A DNA stretch of 64,000 bases from Nocardia vaccinii NBRC 15922 (GTDB lineage Bacteria > Actinomycetota > Actinomycetes > Mycobacteriales > Mycobacteriaceae), in assembly GCF_001613305.1 (NCBI RefSeq), contig NZ_BDCC01000017.1, forward strand, positions 1 through 64,000, given 5' to 3'. The position numbers and the translations under genes are program-made. Below are positions 10,289-19,234 of the stretch, piece by piece (position 1 is the stretch's first letter; every line of letters starts with the position of its first letter). The notes under the pieces were generated by a model. That model ran no database searches. It had not been told where the DNA came from and was given only the letters and a program-made list of their open reading frames with translations.

Positions 10289-10537
10289 ATGTCCCACGAA
10301 CCAGTTTCGCCTTCGGCATGGGCCGCGTTCCGTGCCGCCCACACCCCGGGTAGCGCGCTCGCGGCGACCGTCGTCTCGGTCGTGCCGTTCGGCGCGTTCC
10401 TCGAGGTGGCGCCGGGCATCCACGGCCTGCTGCACACGCGGGAGTGGCTGGGCGAGCCGCAGGTCGGCTCGATGCTCGACGTCCGGATCCTGCAACTCGA
10501 CGACGAGAACCGCCGCCTGAGCCTGGCCCGGGCGTGA
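10289..10537 (+). CDS. Small S1 RNA-binding-domain protein
   Basis: 82 residues, almost all one S1/OB-fold domain: GSALAATVVSVVPFGAFLEV, then GIHGLLHTREW, then the closing strand region LDVRILQLDDENRRLSLARA, which is the classic S1 ending. Such domains bind single-stranded RNA; free-standing copies are often ribosome- or RNase-associated, but the role here is unknown. The ATG at 10289 is chosen because GAGAGGAGGT (10272-10281) gives a very strong ribosome-binding site; the frame is open further upstream without one. It has its own promoter-like sequence and is followed directly by a strong hairpin, so it is likely a single-gene transcript. Confidence 0.85.
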   Translation: MSHEPVSPSAWAAFRAAHTPGSALAATVVSVVPFGAFLEVAPGIHGLLHTREWLGEPQVGSMLDVRILQLDDENRRLSLARA

Positions 10538-10544
10538 CAGTGGC

Positions 10545-10579
10545 GGGTGTGGGGCCGGGATGCGGCCGGCCCCACACCC
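10545..10579 (+). terminator. Hairpin terminator after the S1-domain gene
   Basis: Perfect 14-bp stem, 10545-10558 pairing with 10566-10579, with a 7-base loop, starting 8 bases after the S1 gene stop. No T-run follows, which is common for actinobacterial terminators. Confidence 0.7.
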
Positions 10580-10691
10580 GTTCAGCGTAGAACCCGGTTC
10601 CCGCAGCTCGATCGGTGGTCGAGTCGCCGCGCGATCCGACCGCCCCAGGATGAGAATCCCGGAGCCCGGGGTTACAGCTGAGGTGAATCCT

Positions 10692-11384
10692 GTGTCAGCG
10701 CTACTCGATGCCGAACTCCACATCGCGGGGTCGACGATCCTCTGGCGTGAGGTCGTCGGTAACGGCTTCGGCCTGGCCTCCGCGATCGGCGGGATGCGGC
10801 GGCGGGTGTGGGCGTGGCCGGTCGGGATCGCCGGGAACGCATTGCTGTTCACCGTCTTCGTCGGCGGTGTGTTCAACACCCCGCAGCATCTGAACATGGC
10901 CGGCCAGGCCGGACGTCAGCTGATGTTCATCGCGGTGAGCATCTACGGCTGGTGGGGTTGGTACCGGCACTCCCGGCGAGAAACCGGACTCGAACATCGC
11001 GCCGTGGTACCGCGCTGGGCGAGTGCCCGGGAACGCTGGATTCTGGTCGCCGCGATGATTCTGGGCACGCTGATCTGCACGAAGGTGTTCGCCTGGCTCG
11101 GATCGTACGGGCCGTGGGCCGAGGCGTGGATCTTCACCGGCTCGGTCCTGGCCACCTACGGGATGGCACGCGGCCTCGCCGAATTCTGGCTGCTGTGGAT
11201 CGTGGTGGACCTGGTCGGCGTGCCACTGCTGCTGCTGGCCGGCTACTACCCGTCCGCGGTGTTGTATCTCGTCTACGCCGGGTTCGTGGCCTGGGGTTTC
11301 GCGGTGTGGGTCCGCACCATGCGTCGGGATGCGGCCGTCGAGGCCGATACCCGGCTCCGCGAACCTCTCGCATTGCCGGAATGA
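10692..11384 (+). CDS. pnuC: PnuC-type nicotinamide riboside/mononucleotide transporter
   Basis: Membrane facilitator that takes up a pyridine-nucleotide precursor, which is then trapped by phosphorylation. 230 residues with about seven hydrophobic segments. Family features are WREVVGNGFGLASAIGGMRRRVWAWPVGI at the start of the core (read as two adjoining blocks) and the SIYGWWGWYRHSRR segment, the Trp-rich signature of PnuC. The GTG at 10692 is chosen because GAGGTGA (10680-10686) lies 5-8 bases upstream; a GTG at 10683 is possible. No NadR or kinase gene is adjacent; NAD synthetase (nadE) is 40 kb away in this window. Convergent with a LysR gene. Confidence 0.85.
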   Translation: MSALLDAELHIAGSTILWREVVGNGFGLASAIGGMRRRVWAWPVGIAGNALLFTVFVGGVFNTPQHLNMAGQAGRQLMFIAVSIYGWWGWYRHSRRETGLEHRAVVPRWASARERWILVAAMILGTLICTKVFAWLGSYGPWAEAWIFTGSVLATYGMARGLAEFWLLWIVVDLVGVPLLLLAGYYPSAVLYLVYAGFVAWGFAVWVRTMRRDAAVEADTRLREPLALPE

Positions 11385-11405
11385 GCCCGGTGTTCCCGGG
11401 CACGA

Positions 11406-12236
11406 TCACGCGATGTCGATGAAGCGCGCCACCGACCGCGACGGGGCCGGTTTGGCGCGCCAGACCAGATAGAGGTGGGACGGGGGTGCGTCCGGAACGT
11501 CCAGATACGTCACCCCTGGATGCGGTGCGCGGGTACGGGCCAGTTCGGGCACCGCGCCGATACCGCGTCCGGCGGCGATCAATTCGATCCATTCGTCGAA
11601 ATTCGTGCAGGTGACGATCTCGCGAGCGGAATCGCCAGCGGGCCAGGATGTTTCGTCGGTCGTGCCGGAGATCGTGTTCACCACGAGCGGATGACCGGCC
11701 AGATCGCGCCAGCGCGGCGCGGACCGTACCAGCGGCGAATCGGCCGCGACCGCCAGCACCCGGCGCTCGGTGGCGATCAACCGCGCGGCCATCGTCGATG
11801 GCAGCCGGACGTTCTTGCGGTACAGGGCGATATCTATGGCTCCCGAGGCCAGTGCCGCGATCGGGTCATCCACGCGGTGGATGGCCAATCGCCCGCCGAC
11901 CTCCTCGAACCGGGTGCGGGCGGCGGCGAACCAGGTGTCGGGCAGCAGCCAGGCGAAGCCGACGGCCACGGTCGCCCGCATCCGCAGATCGGCGCACACC
12001 GCGTCCACGTCGGCGATGATCCGCCGGGCGCGCTCCGCCAATTCCTTTCCCTCCGAGGATAATTCGAAGCGACGGGAGCTGCGTTCGAGCAGGCGGGTGT
12101 CCAGGATGCGCTCGAGCTGCTGGACGGTGCGGGTGAGCGAGGGCTGAGTGATGTGCAGCCGGGCGGCGGCGCGGGTGAAGTTCCGTTCCTCGCACAGCAC
12201 GAGGTAAGCCCGCAGATGACGCAACTCCATATCCAT
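11406..12236 (-). CDS. LysR-family transcriptional regulator
   Basis: 276 residues. The N-terminal winged helix-turn-helix is clear: ELRHLRAYLVLCEERNFTRA, then AAARLHITQPSLTRTVQQLE, then LLERSSRRFELSSEGKEL. A periplasmic-binding-protein-like effector domain follows. The ATG at 12236 (reading MDMELRHL) is the natural start; the longer open frame upstream has no homology. Diverges from an MFS transporter gene 70 bases away, which is its most likely target. A T-N11-A pattern at 12249-12261, the LysR box type, lies in that gap. The inducer is unknown. Confidence 0.88.
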   Translation of the reverse strand: MDMELRHLRAYLVLCEERNFTRAAARLHITQPSLTRTVQQLERILDTRLLERSSRRFELSSEGKELAERARRIIADVDAVCADLRMRATVAVGFAWLLPDTWFAAARTRFEEVGGRLAIHRVDDPIAALASGAIDIALYRKNVRLPSTMAARLIATERRVLAVAADSPLVRSAPRWRDLAGHPLVVNTISGTTDETSWPAGDSAREIVTCTNFDEWIELIAAGRGIGAVPELARTRAPHPGVTYLDVPDAPPSHLYLVWRAKPAPSRSVARFIDIA

Positions 12237-12306
12237 ACGTCCAGCGTATACATCGTGCATAGGAAGTATTTCACAATCACCCCCTCGGCCAATAGCGTCA
12301 CCGGAT

Positions 12307-13422
12307 GTGAGTACCACTGTTCGCACCGGCCGACAGGCCGTGAGCCCGCTGCGCGCGGCGGCCGGACTCGCTGCGGCCATGGGCGTCGGCCGATTCGCCT
12401 ATACGCCACTGCTGCCGGTGATGATCGCCGCGGGCCGCCTCGACGCGCGGGCGGGCGCGACCGTCGCCGCCGCCAACTACGCGGGCTATCTCATCGGCGC
12501 GGTCCTGCTGGCCCGACGCCCTGATCTCAACGGCCGCACCGCATTTCGCACCGCGGCCGCCGCGCTGGTGCTCAGCGAGGCGTTGCTGGCCTGGCCCGCG
12601 CCCGTCGCGGTGGCCGCCGGGCTGCGGCTGATCGCGGGCATCGCGAGCGCGGTGTTGTTCATCGGCTGCGCGAGCGTCGCGGCCGGGCACGAGAACCGCA
12701 GGCGCGCAGCGGGAATCGCGTTCGGCGGCATCGGCGGCGGCATCGCGCTGACCGGCATACTCGCGATGCTGGCGGGGACGGCCGTGCCCTGGCAGGTGAT
12801 GTGGCTGGGCACGGCGGCCCTCACGGCGCTGCTGCTCGCACCCGCGCTCCGGCTCGAGGTCCGGCCCGCGACCCGCACAGCCGCTGCCGCCGCACGATCG
12901 GTGCGGTCCTGGCGGCTGTTGCAGGGCGCGTACTTCCTCGAGGGCCTCGGTTATATCGTGATCGGCACATTTCTGGTGGCCGCGCTGCAGTCCCCCGGAC
13001 ATCGATCACTCGGTACAGCGATGTGGGTGGTGGTCGGCGTAGCCGCCGCACCCGCGACGCTGCTGTGGGATCTGGCCGCCCGACGCTGGTCTCCCGAGAG
13101 GGCGCTGGTCATCGCCCTGGCGCTGCAGTGTGTGTCGGCGGTCCTGCCCGCGGTGTCGACCGACGTGGTGTCGGCGCTGATCTCCGCTGCGCTGTTCGGG
13201 GCGACGTTCACCGGAATCACCATGCTCGCGATCGAGGTGGGCAGTGAACTGACCGGCCCCGGCGCCGCCGCCACGCTGACCGCGGGCTACGGCCTGGGTC
13301 AGGTCCTGGGTCCGCTGGCGGTGACGCCGGTGCTGGGTGACGGGTACGGGACGGCCTTCGCGATCGCCGCGATCATCCTCGCCGTGGCGACCGCCGGTGC
13401 GCTCGCGATCAGGCGAACTTGA
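12307..13422 (+). CDS. YbfB/YjiJ-family MFS transporter
   Basis: Integral membrane carrier of 371 residues with about twelve hydrophobic segments. The block AAAMGVGRFAYTPLLPVM close to the N-terminus is the signature of the YbfB/YjiJ branch of the major facilitator superfamily. Polar Arg-rich loops such as ARRPDLNGR and GHENRRRAA lie between helices. Its substrate is unknown; the divergent LysR gene suggests induction by a small molecule. The GTG start at 12307 has little Shine-Dalgarno sequence. The last 14 bases overlap the 3' end of secG on the other strand. Confidence 0.85.
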   Translation: MSTTVRTGRQAVSPLRAAAGLAAAMGVGRFAYTPLLPVMIAAGRLDARAGATVAAANYAGYLIGAVLLARRPDLNGRTAFRTAAAALVLSEALLAWPAPVAVAAGLRLIAGIASAVLFIGCASVAAGHENRRRAAGIAFGGIGGGIALTGILAMLAGTAVPWQVMWLGTAALTALLLAPALRLEVRPATRTAAAAARSVRSWRLLQGAYFLEGLGYIVIGTFLVAALQSPGHRSLGTAMWVVVGVAAAPATLLWDLAARRWSPERALVIALALQCVSAVLPAVSTDVVSALISAALFGATFTGITMLAIEVGSELTGPGAAATLTAGYGLGQVLGPLAVTPVLGDGYGTAFAIAAIILAVATAGALAIRRT

Positions 13423-13642
13423 TCTCCAGGCCGATGCCCAGAATGGCGATCAGCCAGATCAGACCGGTGAAGATGGTGATGCGGTCGAGGTTCTTCTCGA
13501 CGACGGTGGATCCGGACAGGCTCGACTGCACACCGCCGCCGAACAGGTTGGACAGGCCCCCGCCCTTCGCGCGGTGCAGCAGCACCAGCAACACCAGCAA
13601 CACACTGGTGATCACCAGGAGGATATCCAGGAACATGCGCAT
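13409..13642 (-). CDS. secG: Preprotein translocase subunit SecG
   Basis: Small membrane subunit of the SecYEG channel; 77 residues. Two hydrophobic helices (LDILLVITSVLLVLLVLLH and ITIFTGLIWLIAILGIGLE) flank the conserved cytosolic loop RAKGGGLSNLFGGGVQSS. Start ATG at 13642 with a second ATG six bases on; both are plausible. It lies near tpiA-pgk-gap in the same orientation order recalled from mycobacteria. The 3' end overlaps the convergent MFS gene by 14 bases. Confidence 0.95.
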   Translation of the reverse strand: MRMFLDILLVITSVLLVLLVLLHRAKGGGLSNLFGGGVQSSLSGSTVVEKNLDRITIFTGLIWLIAILGIGLEIKFA

Positions 13643-13765
13643 GCCCGACAGTTTATGCGCAACCCCGCGAGGTCCCCGCATCAGGTGATCCCTCGCACGG
13701 TCGACGCGCTCGGCGCGCCTGTTCGGTTGACAGGCGGTATTGATCGTCGCCGGTACCATCGCGGC

Positions 13766-14578
13766 ATGTCGGCCGCAGCGCGATCGCAGTCTCCCCGCCG
13801 AGCAGACCGAGACGCCAGGGCGCTGTGGGCGCCGGTGATGCTGGCATGTGTGCTGCTGGCCGCGTGTTCGAGCGGATCGTCGGGCCCCGGGCCGACGCCG
13901 ATGGGGCACACCTACATTTCCACCGGAGTGCGGGGAACTCCGATCCCGGGTGGCGGGCCGGTGACATTGAGCTTCGCCGACGGGCGGGTCTCGGCCGATT
14001 CGGGATGTAACAGCAGTAATGGATCGGTGACCTTCGACGGGTCGATGCTGCGGGTCTCCCGGATGGCGACGACCATGATGGCCTGTATCGGCGACAGGGC
14101 GGGGGCGGATGGCTGGCAAACGGCGCTGCTGCGATCCGAGCCGAAATGGTCGCTGTCCGGCAACACGCTCACCCTCACCGGGCACGACGTCACGGTCACC
14201 CTGCGGGACAAGCGCGTGTTGCGCCCCGATCTGCCGTTGACCGGGACCGCGTGGGTCGTCACCACACTGCTGCGACCGGAGGGGCAGGTCCGGTCGCAGG
14301 CCTTGGACACCGCGCGGCCCACACTCACCATCTCCTCCGACGGTCACGTCTCCGGCAGCGCGGGATGCAACCGGATGACCGGCACCGCCGATATCTCCGG
14401 CTCGACCGTCACCTTCCACCTCGGCGCCACCCGGATGATGTGCGCACCCGATGTCATGCAGGTCGAACAGCAGGTCCTGGAAGCCTTGAACGTCGCGACC
14501 GAAGCCACCGTCGACTCCGACATCCTGACCATCCACAACCGGGCGAACAACACCGGCCTGATGCTGCGCTCCGAGTGA
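13766..14578 (+). CDS. Lipoprotein with two META domains
   Basis: 270 residues. After a charged N-terminus and a hydrophobic stretch comes a lipobox LAAC with Cys34, so it is a predicted secreted lipoprotein. Two tandem META/HslJ-type repeats follow. The first has FADGRVSADSGCNSSNGSVTF and later MMACIG; the second has ISSDGHVSGSAGCNRMTGTA and later MMCAPDVM. In both the GCN and M-C pairs suggest a disulfide. META proteins are linked to heat or antibiotic tolerance in other bacteria; no role is known here. Start is the ATG at 13766. Divergent from secG. Confidence 0.85.
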   Translation: MSAAARSQSPRRADRDARALWAPVMLACVLLAACSSGSSGPGPTPMGHTYISTGVRGTPIPGGGPVTLSFADGRVSADSGCNSSNGSVTFDGSMLRVSRMATTMMACIGDRAGADGWQTALLRSEPKWSLSGNTLTLTGHDVTVTLRDKRVLRPDLPLTGTAWVVTTLLRPEGQVRSQALDTARPTLTISSDGHVSGSAGCNRMTGTADISGSTVTFHLGATRMMCAPDVMQVEQQVLEALNVATEATVDSDILTIHNRANNTGLMLRSE

Positions 14579-14610
14579 AACCGGCACCCGGTGACCTATC
14601 GGAGGGCAGC

Positions 14611-16929
14611 ATGGGGCGGGTGAGCAACGAACGGGAAGCAGAACTCGATCGGCGGTTCCGCGCGGCGGTGGCCGCGGTGCGGCCCGGAACCCCCCGCGCC
14701 GCAACCGAATCCGTCCTGCCGGGCAGCCCGTACACCGCGGGCGCGGTGCTCGAACTGTTCGATGGGCAGGCCACGAGCCGCCATCTGGATCTGGCGGCCC
14801 GCGCCCTCACTGCCGCCGGACGGGGCTATTACAGCATCGGATCGGCGGGACACGAGGGGAACGCCGCTCTCGCCGCGGTGCTGCGCCCGACCGATCCCGC
14901 GCTGCTGCACTATCGTTCGGGCGCGTTCTTCGTGCATCGATGCCGCCGGGTCGGTGGCGCCGATCCCATCCGCGACGTGCTGCTGGGCGTGGTCGCCGCG
15001 GCCGCGGATCCGATATCCGGCGGGCGGCACAAGGTGTTCGGCAGCAAGCCCGCGGCGATCCTGCCGCAGACCTCGACGATCGCCTCCCATCTGCCGCGGG
15101 CAGTGGGGCTCGCCTTCGCGATCGACCGGGCCGCCCGGTTGGGCAGATTCACCCCCTGGCCGGCCGATTCGGTGGTGGTATGCACGTTCGGCGATGCCTC
15201 GGCCAATCATTCGACCGCGGCCGGGGCAATCAATACGGCCGTGCACACCGCCCACCAACGGGTTCCGATGCCGGTGCTGTTCGTCTGCGAGGACAACGGC
15301 ATCGGTCTGAGCGTGCCCACTCCCCCGGACTGGATCGGCCGCGCCTACGGAACTCGGGCAGGTCTGCGCTATTTCGACGTCGACGGCTCCGACCTGCTTG
15401 CGGCACTGACCGTTTCGGCCGAGGCGGCGGGCTGGGTGCGGGACAATCGGCGTCCGGCCTTCCTCCGCCTGCGCACCACCCGGCTGCTCGGCCATGCGGG
15501 CTCGGATGTGGAATCGGCATATCGCCGCGCGGGCGATATCGCCGAGGAGTTGCGCCACGACCCGGTCACCGCCACCGGGCGCCTGCTGGTCGGCTCGGGC
15601 AGTATCGGCGCGCGGGAACTCATCGCTCGGTACGACGCCATCGCGGCCGAGGTGGCGGGGGTCGCCGCACAGGTCACCGGCGAGGCGACGCTCGACTCCG
15701 CCGCCGCGGTCATCGCACCCCTCGCACCGGATCACCGCGACCAGGTCCGCGCGGACGCGATGCGCACCGACCCGTTGCCCGAACCCGCGCTGCCGCCGGG
15801 AGCTCGCGCTTTCGACACTCGCAAGCACGCACCGGCCGAACCCGCGAACCCGGACCGCGCGAGCCACGGCTCGGGATCGTCGAATCATGCTGCGCCAGAA
15901 GCCGATTCAGCCGGGGGTACACCCGCGATGACGCTCGCGCAGTCGATCAACCACACCCTGGCGCAGTTGCTCGAACGCGACGGCGACCTGCTCGTCTTCG
16001 GCGAGGACGTCGGCCGTAAAGGCGGAGTGTACGGGGTCACGAAGGGCCTGCAACGCCGATTCGGCGCGCGGCGGGTGTTCGATACGCTACTGGACGAACA
16101 GAGTGTGCTGGGCACCGCGCTCGGTGCGGGTGCGGCCGGATTCGTGCCGATCCCGGAAATCCAATATCTGGCGTATGCGCACAATGCGCTCGACCAGATC
16201 CGGGGCGAGGCCGCTACGCTGCAATTCTTCTCCGCCGGACAGTTCCGCAATCCGATGGTCGTGCGCATCGCCGCCTACGCCTATCAGAAGGGTTTCGGCG
16301 GGCACTTTCACAACGACAATTCCGTTGCGGCACTGCGGGACATCCCCGGATTGGTGATCGCCTCCCCCGCTCGCCCCGACGACGCCGCGGCCATGCTGCG
16401 CACCTGCGTCGCCGCGGCCCGGGTCGACGGCCGGGTCTGCGTCTACCTCGAGCCGATCGCCCTCTACCACACCCGCGACCTGCACGAATCCGGCGACGAC
16501 GATTGGCTGGCCACTCCCGCCGACGAATCGATCGATATCGGCCGCGCCCGAATCCACGGCGACGGAACCGATCTCACCATCATCACCTTCGCCAACGGCC
16601 TACATATGAGCCTGCGTGCCGCACAACGCCTGTCCCAGCGCGGAATTCACGCCCGAGTACTCGACCTGCGCTGGCTCGCACCACTTCCCGTCGGGGACAT
16701 CGTGCAGCACGCCCGCGCCACCGGCCGCGTAGTCGTCGCCGACGAAACCCGTCGCAGCGGCGGAATCTCCGAATCGGTCTGCACGGCCCTGATCGACGCC
16801 GGATTCACCGGCTCGATCACCCGCGTCACCAGCGCGGACAGCTTCGTTCCCCTGGGCCCGGCCACCGCCCACGTGCTGTTGGACGAGACAGCCATCGAGA
16901 ACGCGGCCACCGCGCTGGTCACCGGATGA
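14611..16929 (+). CDS. Fused E1 alpha/beta subunit of a 2-oxoacid dehydrogenase
   Basis: 772 residues. Residues 1 to about 400 form the E1-alpha half: GYYSIGSAGHEGNAALAAVL, LHYRSGAFFVHR, and the ThDP motif GDASANHSTAAGAIN (from about residue 194) ending in CEDNGIG. A Pro/Ala/Ser linker (about 400-438) leads to the E1-beta half from Met440: LAQSINHTLAQLLERDGDLL, VFGEDVGRKGGVYGVTKGL, EIQYLAYAHNALDQIRGEAA and GFGGHFHNDNS. Branched-chain or acetoin-type decarboxylating dehydrogenases normally have separate subunits and an E2/E3 nearby; neither is here. GGAGGG at 14601-14606 fixes the ATG. Exact substrate unknown. Confidence 0.85.
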   Translation: MGRVSNEREAELDRRFRAAVAAVRPGTPRAATESVLPGSPYTAGAVLELFDGQATSRHLDLAARALTAAGRGYYSIGSAGHEGNAALAAVLRPTDPALLHYRSGAFFVHRCRRVGGADPIRDVLLGVVAAAADPISGGRHKVFGSKPAAILPQTSTIASHLPRAVGLAFAIDRAARLGRFTPWPADSVVVCTFGDASANHSTAAGAINTAVHTAHQRVPMPVLFVCEDNGIGLSVPTPPDWIGRAYGTRAGLRYFDVDGSDLLAALTVSAEAAGWVRDNRRPAFLRLRTTRLLGHAGSDVESAYRRAGDIAEELRHDPVTATGRLLVGSGSIGARELIARYDAIAAEVAGVAAQVTGEATLDSAAAVIAPLAPDHRDQVRADAMRTDPLPEPALPPGARAFDTRKHAPAEPANPDRASHGSGSSNHAAPEADSAGGTPAMTLAQSINHTLAQLLERDGDLLVFGEDVGRKGGVYGVTKGLQRRFGARRVFDTLLDEQSVLGTALGAGAAGFVPIPEIQYLAYAHNALDQIRGEAATLQFFSAGQFRNPMVVRIAAYAYQKGFGGHFHNDNSVAALRDIPGLVIASPARPDDAAAMLRTCVAAARVDGRVCVYLEPIALYHTRDLHESGDDDWLATPADESIDIGRARIHGDGTDLTIITFANGLHMSLRAAQRLSQRGIHARVLDLRWLAPLPVGDIVQHARATGRVVVADETRRSGGISESVCTALIDAGFTGSITRVTSADSFVPLGPATAHVLLDETAIENAATALVTG

Positions 16930-17044
16930 CGCGCACGGCGTGACTCCGACATCACACCATCGTCGGCGAACACGCCGTTGGCGGTCTACTGCTCTCGCAT
17001 TCGGCCGCCACCGGTCGTCAGCGGGGTTGCCCCGCGCTGTGCGA

Positions 17045-18244
17045 TCAGCGCGGGGTGACCGTGGTGGGCAGCGCGTTGAAACCGCGGTTGTTCGAGGAAT
17101 GGACGCGACGCAGTCCGGCCGGGTCGACCTCGAAGTCGGCGATGCGAAACACCATCTCCTGCAACGCGACACGCAATTCCAGCAGCCCGAGATTCGATCC
17201 GAGGCAGTGGTGCCGGCCGCTGCCGAAGGTCATCGCGTCGCCGGTGTCGCGATCCAGATCGAACCGATCCGGATTCTCGAACACTCGCGGATCGCGATTG
17301 GCCGAACCACTCAGCAGCAGAATGCGCGCATCGGCGGGAATCTTGACCCCGTGCAGTTCCACCGGCTCGGTGGTGGTTCGCAGAATAACCTGACTCGACG
17401 GGTCGTACCGCATCGCCTCATCGATCCAGTCCTCGATCCGGCCGACCGGCGACGGCGACTGCGCGCCCAGCGCGATCCGGCGCTGATCGGGATGTTGCCA
17501 GGCCGCATGCCACAGATTGCCCAGGGTCAGCATGGCCGTCTCGATACCCGCGCCGACCAGCAGGATAACCACGCCCACGATCTCCTCGGGAGTGAGCCGG
17601 TCGTCACCGTCGGCGGCGTCGAGCAGACCCGAGAGCAGATCGTCACCGCGGTGGGCGGCGCGTTCGGCGGTCAACTCGGTGTAGTAGCCGACCAGGGCGC
17701 CGATCGCCTGCATGGCCTCGGGCCGCAGATCGGTGGACTCCTCCTCGGTGTACATGATCTCCATGCCGAGTTTGCGGACCATCGCCCGATCGGCCTCGGG
17801 CACACCTACCAGCTCGGAGATCACCTCGGTCGGGTACGGTCCGGCGAACTCGGACATCAGATCGAAACTGCCGCGTTCGAGCAGTGGCTCGAGCAGGCCG
17901 CGCGCGATCTCCCGCAGCCGCGGCTCGAGCGATTGCACCCGGTGCTGGGTGAACGCCCGCACCACCAGCCCGCGCAGCCGTGTGTGCTTGGGCGGATCCA
18001 TCGCCACGAAGGAGAAGAACCGCTCCGCCTGCGGCCCCCAGAACGCCGGCTCCATCCGCAGCCCGTTCGCGCTGGAGAAGCGATCCGAATCGCGAAGAGC
18101 GGCCAGGACATCGGCGTGCCGGGACAACGCCCAGAAGTCGTCCGCCTCGTTACGGAAGACCGGCGCCTGCTCGCGCAGCTGTTCGTAATACGGATACGGA
18201 TTCTCGTGGACGCCGAAATCGTATGGGCTGTAATGCAACTGCAT
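17045..18244 (-). CDS. Cytochrome P450
   Basis: Heme monooxygenase, 399 residues, soluble bacterial type without membrane anchor. The I-helix oxygen-binding segment is VGAGIETAML (A-G-x-E-T form), the K-helix ExxR is EAMR, and the heme loop is FGSGRHHCLGS with the ligand Cys347. The PPKHTRLRGLVVRAFT segment is typical of class I P450s. The ATG at 18244 is preferred because GGAAGG stands about 8 bases upstream; longer frames lack homology. No ferredoxin or reductase gene is next to it. Diverges from a DUF574 methyltransferase across 90 bases. Substrate unknown. Confidence 0.92.
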   Translation of the reverse strand: MQLHYSPYDFGVHENPYPYYEQLREQAPVFRNEADDFWALSRHADVLAALRDSDRFSSANGLRMEPAFWGPQAERFFSFVAMDPPKHTRLRGLVVRAFTQHRVQSLEPRLREIARGLLEPLLERGSFDLMSEFAGPYPTEVISELVGVPEADRAMVRKLGMEIMYTEEESTDLRPEAMQAIGALVGYYTELTAERAAHRGDDLLSGLLDAADGDDRLTPEEIVGVVILLVGAGIETAMLTLGNLWHAAWQHPDQRRIALGAQSPSPVGRIEDWIDEAMRYDPSSQVILRTTTEPVELHGVKIPADARILLLSGSANRDPRVFENPDRFDLDRDTGDAMTFGSGRHHCLGSNLGLLELRVALQEMVFRIADFEVDPAGLRRVHSSNNRGFNALPTTVTPR

Positions 18245-18334
18245 GCGGGTGCCTTCCGGACGGTGCGGCACAGCCGCTACCGGTTCACTATCCGACCTGA
18301 CATGATCACAGTAGCCGACAGGAAAGAGGACAGC

Positions 18335-19162
18335 GTGAGCGAAGACAACACTGCGAACGGCTTCGCACCTGACGGGATCGATGTCACCACGCCGCATCCG
18401 GCCCGCCGCTACGACTACTGGCTCGGTGGCAAGAACAATTTCGAGGCCGATCGAGAATCGGCCGAACTCGTCGCCGAGGCATTTCCGACGATCCGCTTCG
18501 CCTGCCTGGAGAATCGCAACTTCCTGCGCCGGGCGGTCACTTATCTCACCGAGGAGGCCGGGATCCGGCAGTTCCTGGACATCGGCGCCGGACTGCCCAC
18601 CGCGGGCAACGTGCACGAGATCGCCCAGGGCATCGCGCCGGATTCGCACATCGTCTACGTGGACAACGATCCGATCGTGCTGATGCACGCCCGCACGCTG
18701 CTGGACAGCTCACCCCAGGGCGCCACCGCCTATCTCGACGCCGACGTGCGCGATCCGGCGCACATCCTGTCCCATCCGGATCTGCTGTCCACCCTGGACC
18801 TGAGCCGGCCGGTAGCGCTGATGCTGGTGGCGGTCATGCATTTCATCACCGACGAGGAGAAGCCGCACGAGCTGGTACGGCAGCTGTGCGATGCGCTGGC
18901 TCCCGGCAGCTACCTCGTCATGACCCACGGCACCGACGATCACCTCACCCAGGAGGACCTGAACGAGACCCGCAAGGCCAACGAGCGCAGCGGAATTCCG
19001 TTTCGGTTGCGCTCCACCGCCGAATTCGAACCCTTCTTCACCGGCATGGATCTGGTGCCGCCCGGGATCACCTCGGTGATGACGTGGCGTCCGGAAACCT
19101 GGCACGCCCATCCCCGTCCCGAGGCCGTTTCCATGCTCAGCGCGGTCGCGCGTATCGGCTGA
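18335..19162 (+). CDS. DUF574-family SAM-dependent methyltransferase
   Basis: 275 residues. The family is the actinobacterial S-adenosylmethionine methyltransferase-like group (PF04672): the N-terminal PHPARRYDYWLGGKNNFEADR is its hallmark, followed by LENRNFLRRAVTYL, the cofactor loop FLDIGAGLPTAGNVHEIAQ, and VYVDNDPIVLMHARTLL. The substrate is not known for most members. The GTG at 18335 has GAAAGAGGA at 18322-18330; an ATG at 18302 is an alternative. Divergent from the P450, convergent with tpiA, and followed by a strong hairpin. Confidence 0.88.
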   Translation: MSEDNTANGFAPDGIDVTTPHPARRYDYWLGGKNNFEADRESAELVAEAFPTIRFACLENRNFLRRAVTYLTEEAGIRQFLDIGAGLPTAGNVHEIAQGIAPDSHIVYVDNDPIVLMHARTLLDSSPQGATAYLDADVRDPAHILSHPDLLSTLDLSRPVALMLVAVMHFITDEEKPHELVRQLCDALAPGSYLVMTHGTDDHLTQEDLNETRKANERSGIPFRLRSTAEFEPFFTGMDLVPPGITSVMTWRPETWHAHPRPEAVSMLSAVARIG

Positions 19163-19178
19163 TCATCCGGCCGAACCG

Positions 19179-19214
19179 ATCGGCCCGGCCGCGCATCTGC
19201 GCGGCCGGGCCGAT
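19179..19214. terminator. Bidirectional hairpin terminator between methyltransferase and tpiA
   Basis: Perfect 16-bp stem, 19179-19194 pairing with 19199-19214, closing on the 4-base loop ATCT. It sits 16 bases after the methyltransferase stop and 20 bases past the tpiA stop, so it can end both convergent transcripts. Confidence 0.8.
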
Positions 19215-19234
19215 TCTCGTTGTGGGACAGAGCG

